DNA of 37,896 nt from Actinobacteria bacterium ADurb.Bin346. GTDB lineage: Bacteria > Actinomycetota > Humimicrobiia > Humimicrobiales > Humimicrobiaceae. Below the pieces are notes generated by a model that made no database searches, had not been told where the DNA came from, and saw only the letters and a list, made by a program, of their open reading frames with translations. The DNA lies in NCBI GenBank assembly GCA_002068775.1, contig MWAX01000158.1, positions 1 to 37,896 on the forward strand, written 5' to 3'. This document shows positions 1-6,429 of the stretch, in pieces; position 1 is the first letter of the stretch; each line of letters begins with the position of its first letter. Position numbers and translations under genes: made by a program.

Positions 1-264
1 CGGATCCCCTTCCTGTATATTTATAAAATCTCCAAGTATGATTGCGCCTATTTCATTTTTTGTTAGGTTTAAGGCAACCCCATAAGTGCTTTCACCAAAC
101 TTCAGCATTTCACCAGACATTGCATTCTTAAGCCCTTCAATCCTTGCTATTCCATCTCCAGCTTCGATAACCCTGCCAACTTCCTCTACTACTATTTCCT
201 TCTTAAATTTATTAATTTCTGAGCTTAATAACCTGACAATTTCCTCAGATTTAATCTTCAACAC
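1..264 (-). CDS. atpA: ATP synthase F1 subunit alpha, N-terminal part (cut by window edge)
   Basis: This is the first 88 codons of the F1 alpha subunit, which carries the non-catalytic nucleotide sites of the ATP synthase. The visible part is the N-terminal helix (SEEIVRLLSSEI) that normally contacts the delta subunit, followed by the beta-barrel start with VGDGIAR-like EAGDGIARIEGL and GVALNLTKNEIGAIILGD, which is typical of AtpA. The gene runs off the left edge. The likely start is GTG at 264 or TTG at 261. Both lie inside the end of atpH, so the genes overlap by 11 to 14 bases, and AGGTGA about 10 bases upstream can serve as ribosome binding site. It is the fifth gene of the atp operon. 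Confidence 0.93.
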   Translation of the reverse strand, partial: MLKIKSEEIVRLLSSEINKFKKEIVVEEVGRVIEAGDGIARIEGLKNAMSGEMLKFGESTYGVALNLTKNEIGAIILGDFINIQEGDP

Positions 265-577
265 CAAATCTCTCACCTCTAACTTCCAGGGCTTTCAATT
301 TTGACTTCAAGTCTTCAATCCTGTTTTTAACACTCAAGTCAATTATGCTTTCGCCTATTTTAAGGACAAGGCCGCCTATAATATTTTCATCTACAATATT
401 TTTAACTGTTACATCAAGTCCGGTCTTTGCATCAACCTCTTCTTTTATCTTGCCAAGCTGCTCATTATCAAGATAAACTGCACTTATGACGTCTATAGTT
501 TTATGTCCTTTAAAAATTTTATGTCCTTTGAGACTGTTAGTAAACTTGGCAGCTTCCCAGTCGTCACTGTATTGCAT
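251..577 (-). CDS. atpH: ATP synthase F1 subunit delta, lacking the N-terminal domain
   Basis: The 108 residues match only the C-terminal half of the delta subunit: NIVDENIIGGLVLKIGESII followed by DLSVKNRIEDLKSKL is the usual C-terminal motif that docks on the b subunits. The family is normally about 175-185 residues, with an N-terminal six-helix domain binding the alpha subunits. Only 98 bases separate this start from the atpF stop, so that domain cannot be encoded here even with a frameshift. An alternative frame just upstream is open for about 18 codons (VHAIGNAKNADKKGL then stop), perhaps a remnant. An 18-base duplication inside the gene gives KGHKIFKGHK. The position between atpF and atpA supports the identity. 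Whether the protein still works is unknown. Confidence 0.8.
   Translation of the reverse strand: MQYSDDWEAAKFTNSLKGHKIFKGHKTIDVISAVYLDNEQLGKIKEEVDAKTGLDVTVKNIVDENIIGGLVLKIGESIIDLSVKNRIEDLKSKLKALEVRGERFGVED
499..529 (-). repeat. In-frame 18-base tandem duplication in atpH
   Basis: The 13-base word TTTTATGTCCTTT occurs at 499-511 and again at 517-529 on the plus strand. The 18-base period duplicates six codons in frame, giving KGHKIF then KGHK in AtpH. It lies at the border between the retained C-terminal domain and the missing N-terminal part. Confidence 0.85.
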
Positions 578-675
578 TACAGCCCTTTCTTATCAGCATT
601 TTTTGCATTTCCTATGGCATGTACGGTATTATATTTTTAATAAATCATCCTTTATTTAAGAATACTTAAACCAGT

Positions 676-1194
676 TTAAGAAAAATCGTTTTTTACCTGC
701 TGAAATTCCTTCAGGCTTTCTTCAACCAGTCTCTTATGCTCTTCTTCTGAAAGGTTTTTCATGATAATCTTTTCAGTAGCATTCATTGCTATATCCACAA
801 TCTGGTCCTTGACAGCCTCAACAGACTTCTGTCTTTCAGCTTTTATCTCTTCCAGGCCAGAATCCAGTATTGCTTTTGATTTAGCATTTGCTTTTTTTTC
901 TATTTCGTCCTTTATCTTTCTAGCTTCAGCTTTTCCTTCCTCTATTATATTTTTTGCTTCCGCTTTGGCTAAATCAAGCTGTTTTTTCTGTTCTTCAAGG
1001 TATTGCTGCCCTTCTAACTTTTGCCTGTCTGCATTGTCAATTGATGCTCTTATGTCTTCCTGCCTTTTAGTTATCATCTTGTTTACTGGCTTTAATGCAA
1101 ATTTCCAGAGCACAATAAAAAGTATGATAAATACTATGATGAGCCAGAAGATTGTACTGGTCATGGGATTAATTATTTTGAATATTTCTTCCAA
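676..1194 (-). CDS. atpF: ATP synthase F0 subunit b
   Basis: Subunit b is the peripheral stalk that links the membrane a subunit to F1. The 172 residues have the expected design: a short N-terminus, one membrane helix at about residues 12-32 (STIFWLIIVFIILFIVLWKF), then a long charged helix rich in Lys, Glu and Ala from about residue 40 to the end that would dimerise as a coiled coil. Length is normal for the family. The start is TTG at 1194, with AGAGGT upstream. It sits between atpE and atpH in the standard order. There is no fused delta domain of the kind found in mycobacterial b-delta proteins. Confidence 0.95.
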   Translation of the reverse strand: MEEIFKIINPMTSTIFWLIIVFIILFIVLWKFALKPVNKMITKRQEDIRASIDNADRQKLEGQQYLEEQKKQLDLAKAEAKNIIEEGKAEARKIKDEIEKKANAKSKAILDSGLEEIKAERQKSVEAVKDQIVDIAMNATEKIIMKNLSEEEHKRLVEESLKEFQQVKNDFS

Positions 1195-1259
1195 ATTTTT
1201 ATACCTCTTTTTTTAACTAAAAAGTTATAATTTCAGAACTTATAAAATACCGGAATATC

Positions 1260-1490
1260 TTATGCGACAAATATCAGCATGAACGCTACAACAAGCGCAT
1301 ACAATGAAATTGCTTCTGCAAAAGCTATCCCTATAAACATTACAGTGTTTATCTGGCCTCCAGCTTCCGGCTGCCTTGCTATGCCTTCAACAGCTTTACC
1401 GACGAGATTTCCTATAGCAAGTCCCGGCCCTATTGCTCCAAGGCCCATACATAGCCCTGCTGCTAATAATGCCGCTGCTTTTGGATCCAT
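1260..1490 (-). CDS. atpE: ATP synthase F0 subunit c (proton type)
   Basis: This is the ring-forming proteolipid: 76 residues, two membrane helices, and the polar loop ARQPE at residues 38-42. The ion-binding carboxylate is Glu59 in FAEAISLY. Known Na+-binding rings have Gln in the first helix (motif GVGQGY) and Ser after the Glu. Here the aligned residues are Ile (GLAIGN) and Ala60, so the ring most likely carries protons. That is inference from known Na+ signatures. The ATG start is preceded by a strong AGGAGG. The gene lies between atpB and atpF. Confidence 0.96.
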   Translation of the reverse strand: MDPKAAALLAAGLCMGLGAIGPGLAIGNLVGKAVEGIARQPEAGGQINTVMFIGIAFAEAISLYALVVAFMLIFVA

Positions 1491-1539
1491 AAAACTTCCT
1501 CCTGACTTTAAATTAACCTCAAATCCGTAATATTGATTA

Positions 1540-2277
1540 CTAGTGCCTGGGGTTTACTGCTTCCCCTATATATAATGCAGTAAGTATTGCAAATACATAA
1601 GCCTGCACACATGCTACAAATAATTCCAGCAGCATCATTATTGCTGCAAATGGAACTGCTGCTATTGCTAAAAGGTATGTCTTGAAATATATGATAAGGC
1701 CAAGTATTACATATATTATCGTATGGCCGGCAAGCATGTTTGCAAATAGTCGGATAAATAATGAAAATGGTTTTGCTATTGTGCTTATAAGCTCTATAGG
1801 GACAACTATTACCAGCATGCACCCGGGTATGGAACGTGGCGCATAAGATCTGAGATAACCTCTAATGCCATTTTTTATTAAATTTGTTATATGTACTGTG
1901 AAAAAAACTATTATAGCCAGTACGAGGGTAAAAACTGGATTTGCTGTTGGGGTATAAGCCCCCGGTACAAGACCTATCAGATTACTTGCAAGAACGAAAA
2001 TGAATATTGTTGAAATAAGTGGCACCCATCTGTCCCCTTCTTTGGGCCCTATGACATTGTAGCATATACGTTTCCTTATAAAGTCAAGGAGGAATTCAAC
2101 TATTACCTGCCTTTTTCGTGGAATTACACGGGGCTTTGCTGACATTACAAGAAGCAGTATAATGAATAAACCTACTCCTGCAAATAATGAAAGTGTCAGA
2201 TTGGTAATCGATATATCTATTGGCCCGATCTTTATAGGGACTATAGTCTTAAGATAAAAATGTTCAAGTACTTCCAA
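1540..2277 (-). CDS. atpB: ATP synthase F0 subunit a
   Basis: Subunit a forms the proton half-channels beside the c-ring. The 245-residue protein is hydrophobic with five or six membrane helices. The essential arginine is Arg176 in SLFIRLFANMLAGH, the helix that faces the c-ring glutamate. The C-terminal helix motif LELFVACVQAYVFAILTALY is also typical. The start used is TTG at 2277. No clear Shine-Dalgarno sequence precedes it, so the exact start is less certain than the identity. It is the first gene of the operon: no atpI-like gene lies upstream, and a good promoter sits about 50 bases before the start. Confidence 0.95.
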   Translation of the reverse strand: MEVLEHFYLKTIVPIKIGPIDISITNLTLSLFAGVGLFIILLLVMSAKPRVIPRKRQVIVEFLLDFIRKRICYNVIGPKEGDRWVPLISTIFIFVLASNLIGLVPGAYTPTANPVFTLVLAIIVFFTVHITNLIKNGIRGYLRSYAPRSIPGCMLVIVVPIELISTIAKPFSLFIRLFANMLAGHTIIYVILGLIIYFKTYLLAIAAVPFAAIMMLLELFVACVQAYVFAILTALYIGEAVNPRH

Positions 2278-2324
2278 TTGCTGTGTAAGCTAAATTAAAT
2301 CAATACTGTTAATAATTTCTATGA

Positions 2325-2353
2325 ATTATATAACAAAAATATTTATAGTCCAA
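2325..2353 (-). promoter_or_regulatory. Predicted promoter of the atp operon
   Basis: On the minus strand, TTGGAC (2353-2348), a 17-base spacer and a perfect TATAAT (2330-2325) form a good housekeeping sigma-factor promoter. Transcription would start near 2318, leaving a leader of about 40 bases before atpB. This is a pattern match only. Confidence 0.55.
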
Positions 2354-2769
2354 TAAAAAATATACCATGAATATCATGCGAAAAGCGCAATAAAATTTAA
2401 ATATAAAAAGGCGGCGGGATATATTTGCGTGCTGCCAAATTGGTGAATTGTAGCAATTTGTCTACAAATCTATTGCAGTGTCATCCAACAGGAATTGTTT
2501 AATTCCTATATATAAAATTTCTTTTTTATCGTGTCAGAGAATTACATAGTTTATCTAAATAATATTTTCGCTTGATATCCATTGTTACCTCGGTAATATA
2601 TTTTTGCGTATATACGCATCTTATTTCTCTAATTTTAAATGTTTTAAATTTTTTCTTTTACAGCCGTGCATTGTGTTGGGTAAAACAATTTCAATGGTTT
2701 GAAGTAAGTCAGGAAAGGACAGCCATTCCGGTATGTGTGTCATGCTTCAATGAAAAAAGATTATTTGTG
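2354..2769. other. Gene-free AT-rich gap between atp promoter and abiE
   Basis: About 415 bases contain no convincing gene. A plus-strand reading frame (2572-2862) runs into the abiEii gene antisense, has low-complexity composition and is not supported. The gap holds a perfect 14-base palindrome TGCGTATATACGCA at 2605-2618 and a small hairpin GGAATT-GTTT-AATTCC, followed on the plus strand after some AT-rich sequence by CTTTTTT. Neither is a clear terminator for the flanking minus-strand genes. Confidence 0.5.
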
Positions 2770-3624
2770 TTATTCATTACCAAATACCTGGTTTTTATAC
2801 CTTATGTATTCCTCATAATAATTGTTTATATATTCATTAAGAAATGCAGGATTGCTTATTAATGGCAGTAGATCAGATTTGAAGTCTCTTTTATATTTTG
2901 AAATAACTTCTTTTACTTTTAAGTCAAGTATGTTTTGTAATAATGCCATGTTCATTTCTTTTCCGAGCATTTCAGAGAGTCTTTTTATATTAGGTTCAAT
3001 GGATTTTTTTAAAAACCATAAAAGATCAAAATAATCCCTGCCTTTTACTGTTTCGCTATTTTCAGTCCCCGTTAATCTTTCCCTTAATAATATGGCATGC
3101 AGTTTGCCTGACATTAAAGAGGAAAGGTCATAATGCCTTGCAACAAAGTTAAATCCATAAATGGATTTCGAAGTTAGAAGCAAGTCGTAAAACCTCGAAG
3201 AGTTTTTTGAGAAATCCAGTTTAACGTAAAGCATATCGCTTTCGTCCACCCTTGCCAGCCCAAGTTTATGGAGAACAGGAAATTTTAGAATAATCTGGCT
3301 GCCTCTTTGCTTTAAAGCCATGATGATTTTTCGATACTGAAATTGTTTTTTAAAATACACCTCTAAATCATCAATCAATTTGGTAGTATCAATATCACTT
3401 AAATAATCAAAATCTAGATCTTCGGAAAGTCGTGGCAAATCGTAAAAAATGTTCAGGCATGTTCCGCCAGTGAAAACAAGATTCTTATTATATTTCATGT
3501 CGGTATAGATATAATTAAGTGCATATACCTGTAAAAGCTCCTTGAGCTTATTACGGATATAGCTGTTCAAGTAGCCCTTCGCTTTTTCTTCGTTTACTAC
3601 TTTTTCAAGTTCTTTATCTATCAT
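2770..3624 (-). CDS. abiEii: AbiEii-family nucleotidyltransferase toxin
   Basis: The 284-residue protein has the hallmarks of the AbiEii/AbiGii nucleotidyltransferase family: FTGGTCLN at residues 51-58 and SEDLDFD at 67-73 (the Gly-rich and DxD-type nucleotide/metal motif), SGKLHAILL around 172-180 and KGRDYFDL around 194-201 (the conserved Lys and Asp of the later motifs). AbiE toxins inhibit growth and give abortive phage resistance when the partner antitoxin fails; related MenT toxins modify tRNA. The gene follows the antitoxin gene by 6 bases, the usual arrangement. The base composition is more AT-rich than the surrounding housekeeping genes, which suggests acquisition. All motif residues I can see are intact. 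Confidence 0.88.
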   Translation of the reverse strand: MIDKELEKVVNEEKAKGYLNSYIRNKLKELLQVYALNYIYTDMKYNKNLVFTGGTCLNIFYDLPRLSEDLDFDYLSDIDTTKLIDDLEVYFKKQFQYRKIIMALKQRGSQIILKFPVLHKLGLARVDESDMLYVKLDFSKNSSRFYDLLLTSKSIYGFNFVARHYDLSSLMSGKLHAILLRERLTGTENSETVKGRDYFDLLWFLKKSIEPNIKRLSEMLGKEMNMALLQNILDLKVKEVISKYKRDFKSDLLPLISNPAFLNEYINNYYEEYIRYKNQVFGNE

Positions 3625-3630
3625 ATATAC

Positions 3631-4266
3631 TTATTTTAATTTTGTTATAATCTGCGAAAGAAGTCTGTATTTTTTAACCCCGGACATTTCACAATATAAT
3701 TTAAATTCTTTAAAGTCTTTAGATTTAAAACCATCAATATTTAATCTTATCGATTCAAGTATGGCAAGATTTATATTCTGTGTTCTTAAAAATTTCAGAT
3801 ACAGCCAGTCAAATAGAGCTTTAGCTTTTGTAGCCTGTGCTATTTTAAAACCATTATAATCCATAATATCAAACCCTGTAAAAAGGTTTTCTTTAATATT
3901 CCTGTATAAAAATAAGTTCAGGATATTGTTATAAGTTCTGCCGGTTTTATTTGTAATAGATGTTACAGAATATACTGCTTCAGATAAAATACTGTATTTC
4001 TGCAATACATATTCCAGGCTCAAATAAGACGGTGTTCTTAATTTGTTTGCAATAAATTCTATGTAAAGTGACCTGTCATTTACTCTTTCAAAATAATTTG
4101 TGGTTGTATATAATCCTTTCTTTAATTGTATTAAAGTGCCCTCTTTTATCCACCTGTTAATATCAGCTGAGAGGCTTTCGGGTTTAATGTCTATATATTG
4201 TGAGATAGTGCTTTTACCAAAATAGCTCAGATTTTCAAGATTTTTTAACTTACTTACTTGTTTCAT
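3631..4266 (-). CDS. abiEi: AbiEi-like antitoxin / winged-helix regulator
   Basis: The gene lies directly upstream of the AbiEii toxin gene. Its product starts with a winged-helix-like segment (FGKSTISQYIDIKPESLSAD, then RWIKEGTLIQLKKGLYTT), the pattern of AbiEi antitoxins and regulators, which repress their own operon, followed by a larger C-terminal domain with LSLEYVLQKYSILSE and AKALFDWLYL. I chose ATG at 4266 (211 residues). An upstream in-frame TTG at 4305 would coincide exactly with the predicted -35 box. No Shine-Dalgarno sequence precedes 4266, and the promoter places transcription start only a few bases upstream. The gene is very AT-rich with many ATA and TTA codons. Family assignment rests on fold-like pattern and neighbour. 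Confidence 0.8.
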   Translation of the reverse strand: MKQVSKLKNLENLSYFGKSTISQYIDIKPESLSADINRWIKEGTLIQLKKGLYTTTNYFERVNDRSLYIEFIANKLRTPSYLSLEYVLQKYSILSEAVYSVTSITNKTGRTYNNILNLFLYRNIKENLFTGFDIMDYNGFKIAQATKAKALFDWLYLKFLRTQNINLAILESIRLNIDGFKSKDFKEFKLYCEMSGVKKYRLLSQIITKLK

Positions 4267-4277
4267 AATTGTTATAT

Positions 4278-4305
4278 ATTGTATATTAATTTTAGAATAA
4301 GTCAA
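4278..4305 (-). promoter_or_regulatory. Predicted promoter of abiE, giving a near-leaderless mRNA
   Basis: Minus-strand TTGACT (4305-4300), a 16-base spacer and TACAAT (4283-4278) precede the abiEi ATG at 4266. Only 11 bases separate the -10 box from the start codon, so the mRNA leader would be about 4-5 bases. Confidence 0.5.
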
Positions 4306-4320
4306 TAAAATATAATCTCA

Positions 4321-4348
4321 TTAAGCAATCCTGTTGCGTCATTTAAAA
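4321..4348 (+). repeat. 28-bp element shared with the ssrA upstream region (copy 1)
   Basis: This stretch matches the minus strand of 15041-15068 at 25 of 28 positions, including a perfect 19-base core CCTGTTGCGTCATTTAAAA (4330-4348). Here it lies 4 bases before the TTGACT box of the perR-katA promoter region. A candidate regulator site or an old mobile remnant. Confidence 0.75.
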
Positions 4349-4351
4349 CAA

Positions 4352-4396
4352 TTGACTTATAAATAATTTGACAGTATTATCATTTATAACCATTAT
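4352..4396 (+). promoter_or_regulatory. Two overlapping predicted promoters for perR-katA
   Basis: TTGACT (4352-4357), 17 bases, TATTAT (4375-4380) forms one good promoter. TTGACA (4368-4373), 17 bases, CATTAT (4391-4396) forms a second. The -10 box of the second overlaps the operator-like palindrome at 4392-4407, which would allow repression by a bound regulator. Confidence 0.5.
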
Positions 4397-4407
4397 AATG
4401 TTATAAT
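4392..4407 (+). promoter_or_regulatory. PerR-box-like operator upstream of perR-katA
   Basis: ATTATAATGTTATAAT is a perfect inverted repeat (ATTATAA, TG, TTATAAT). It resembles the known PerR box (TTATAAT-N-ATTATAA) in half-site sequence but has slightly different spacing, and a further TTTATAA follows. Its location over the -10 region of perR-katA supports autoregulation by PerR. Confidence 0.5.
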
Positions 4408-4447
4408 CTTTATAAATTTATTATGAATATATAAATAGGATTTAAAA

Positions 4448-4864
4448 TTGAATCAGAAAATTGATGAATTCGCCAGAAAACTTGCTGAAAAAAATATTAG
4501 ACCTTCATATCAGAGAATGAAAATTCTGGAGTATCTGATAATTAAAAAAACCCATCCAACTGTTGACAATATATTTAATGACCTGATAAAGGAGCTGCCC
4601 ACTTTGTCAAAAGCAACTGTATACAATACCCTTGATTTGTTAAGAAAAGAAAAATTAGCAAGAGTTGTAGCAATTGAAAATAATGAGACAAGGTATGATG
4701 CCAGGGTTTCAAATCATGGTCATTTCAAATGTGAAACCTGCGGCTCTATATTTGATTTTGAAGTGGATATTGACAGCTTCTTAACTGATTCTCTAAAAAA
4801 TTTTAAGATTAATGAAAAAAATGTTTATTTTAACGGCATTTGTCCTAAATGCCTAAAGCAATGA
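4448..4864 (+). CDS. perR: PerR-type peroxide-sensing Fur-family repressor
   Basis: The 138-residue protein has a Fur-family winged helix (PTLSKATVYNTLDLLRKE) and the structural Zn site made by Cys95, Cys98, Cys132 and Cys135 (CETC and CPKC). The regulatory metal ligands align with Bacillus PerR: His36, Asp84, His90, His92 and Asp103. The Asp at 103, where Fur proteins usually have Glu, favours PerR over Fur. In PerR, iron-catalysed oxidation of His ligands by peroxide releases the DNA. The start is TTG at 4448 with AGGA 8 bases upstream. The catalase gene begins 31 bases downstream and is almost certainly co-transcribed, matching the expected PerR regulon. Confidence 0.88.
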   Translation: MNQKIDEFARKLAEKNIRPSYQRMKILEYLIIKKTHPTVDNIFNDLIKELPTLSKATVYNTLDLLRKEKLARVVAIENNETRYDARVSNHGHFKCETCGSIFDFEVDIDSFLTDSLKNFKINEKNVYFNGICPKCLKQ

Positions 4865-4895
4865 TTAATTAATATCATAAAAGGAGGACGAAATA

Positions 4896-6353
4896 ATGGA
4901 CGAAAAAGATAAATTAACAACTGCTGCAGGTGCCCCTGTTGCAAATAATCAGGATTCCTTAACTGCAGGCCCCAGAGGCCCGATGCTGCTTCAGGATGTC
5001 TGGTTTCTTGAAAAGCTTGCTCATTTTGACAGGGAGGTTATACCTGAAAGAAGGATGCACGCAAAAGGATCAGGCGCATTCGGCACTTTTACAGTAACTC
5101 ATGATATTACCAGGTATACCAAAGCAAAGATATTTTCAGAAGTTGGTAAAAAAACCGATGTGTTCGTGCGCTTTTCTACAGTTGCGGGTGAGAGAGGTGC
5201 AGCAGACGCAGAGCGTGATATCAGAGGTTTTGCCATAAAATTTTACACAGAAGAAGGAAACTGGGACCTTGTTGGAAACAATACACCCGTTTTCTTTATA
5301 AGAGACCCTCTTAAATTTCCTGATTTAAATCGAGCCGTAAAGCGTGATCCTTATACCAATATGAGAAGTGCAAAAAACAACTGGGATTTCTGGAGTTCCC
5401 TTCCCGAAGCACTCCACCAGGTGACAATTGTAATGAGTGACAGAGGCATTCCCCTTTCCTATAGATACATACATGGATTTGGAAGCCATACTTTTTCTAT
5501 GATTAATAAAGATAAACAGCGTGTATGGGTCAAGTTTCACATGGTATGTCAGCAGGGAATCAGGAACTTAACAGACGCTGAGGCAGAAGCAATCATATCA
5601 AAAGACAGGGAAAGCCATCAGAAAGACTTGCTTGAAGCTATTGACCGAAAAGAATTTCCTAAGTGGAAGATGTTTATACAGGTCATGAGCCAGGAGCAAG
5701 CAAATAATATGCCCTATAATCCATTCGACCTTACAAAGGTATGGTTTAAGAGAGAATATCCGTTAATTGAAGCCGGGATTATGGAGCTTAATAGGAATCC
5801 TGAAAATTATTTTGCTGATGTAGAGCAGTCAGCATTTAACCCTGCAAATGTTGTGCCAGGTATTGGCTTTTCTCCTGATAAAATGCTTCAGGGAAGGTTA
5901 TTTTCCTATGGTGATGCCCAGCGCTACAGGTTGGGAGTAAACCATCATCAGATTCCGGTTAACGCTCCGAGATGTCCTGTTAACAGTTACCACAGGGATG
6001 GCCAGATGAGGGTCAACAGCAATGCAGGAAGTAAAATCGGATATGAGCCAAACAGCTATTGCAAATGGCTGGAACAGCCGGAATTTGCTGAGCCGGAACT
6101 TCCGCTGTATGGGGATGCTGACAGATGGAATTTCAGGGAAGATGATAGTGATTACTATACTCAGCCAGGTCTTCTATTTAGACTTATGAACCCGGATCAG
6201 CAAAAAGCATTGTTTGAAAATACTGCAAGGTCAATGGGTGATATACCGGAGGAGATTAAATTAAGACATATAGGTAATTGCCTGAAGGCTGACCATAACT
6301 ATGGCAAAGGTATTGCCGATGCGCTTGGCATTTCTTTAAATAAGATAAGATAA
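4896..6353 (+). CDS. katA: Monofunctional heme catalase, small-subunit type
   Basis: The enzyme splits hydrogen peroxide into water and oxygen. At 485 residues it matches small-subunit (clade 3) catalases. The distal catalytic residues are His55 in RRMHAKGSGAFG, Ser94 and Asn128 in LVGNNTPVFF. The heme-ligand tyrosine is Tyr338 in RLFSYGDAQRYRLG. All are intact. A very strong AAAGGAGG precedes the ATG. The gene follows perR and is the only other plus-strand gene in the window. It converges on the metal-ATPase genes, with a 76-base gap that contains a 7-2-7 inverted repeat but no U-tract. Confidence 0.97.
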   Translation: MDEKDKLTTAAGAPVANNQDSLTAGPRGPMLLQDVWFLEKLAHFDREVIPERRMHAKGSGAFGTFTVTHDITRYTKAKIFSEVGKKTDVFVRFSTVAGERGAADAERDIRGFAIKFYTEEGNWDLVGNNTPVFFIRDPLKFPDLNRAVKRDPYTNMRSAKNNWDFWSSLPEALHQVTIVMSDRGIPLSYRYIHGFGSHTFSMINKDKQRVWVKFHMVCQQGIRNLTDAEAEAIISKDRESHQKDLLEAIDRKEFPKWKMFIQVMSQEQANNMPYNPFDLTKVWFKREYPLIEAGIMELNRNPENYFADVEQSAFNPANVVPGIGFSPDKMLQGRLFSYGDAQRYRLGVNHHQIPVNAPRCPVNSYHRDGQMRVNSNAGSKIGYEPNSYCKWLEQPEFAEPELPLYGDADRWNFREDDSDYYTQPGLLFRLMNPDQQKALFENTARSMGDIPEEIKLRHIGNCLKADHNYGKGIADALGISLNKIR

Positions 6354-6429
6354 ATATCTTAAATTAAGAGATCCTGGCTGTTGGAGTGACAACTCATATA
6401 TCAATGATTAAACCTGAAGTGCGATAACC

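Noticed and set aside
251..675. AtpH frameshift as an explanation for its short length
   Set aside because: Even joining all frames, the 98 bases between atpF and atpH hold at most 33 codons, so the missing domain cannot be restored by a single frameshift.
2605..2618. Palindrome TGCGTATATACGCA as operator or terminator
   Set aside because: It is perfect but isolated, with no promoter at suitable distance, no T-tract in the needed direction and no second copy seen in the window.
2572..2862. Plus-strand open frame of 96 codons upstream of the atp operon
   Set aside because: It ends antisense within abiEii, is low-complexity and hydrophobic, and lacks a convincing ribosome binding site.
6346..6361. 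Terminator after katA
   Set aside because: The inverted repeat TAAGATA-AA-TATCTTA has a two-base loop and no following T-tract on the plus strand.
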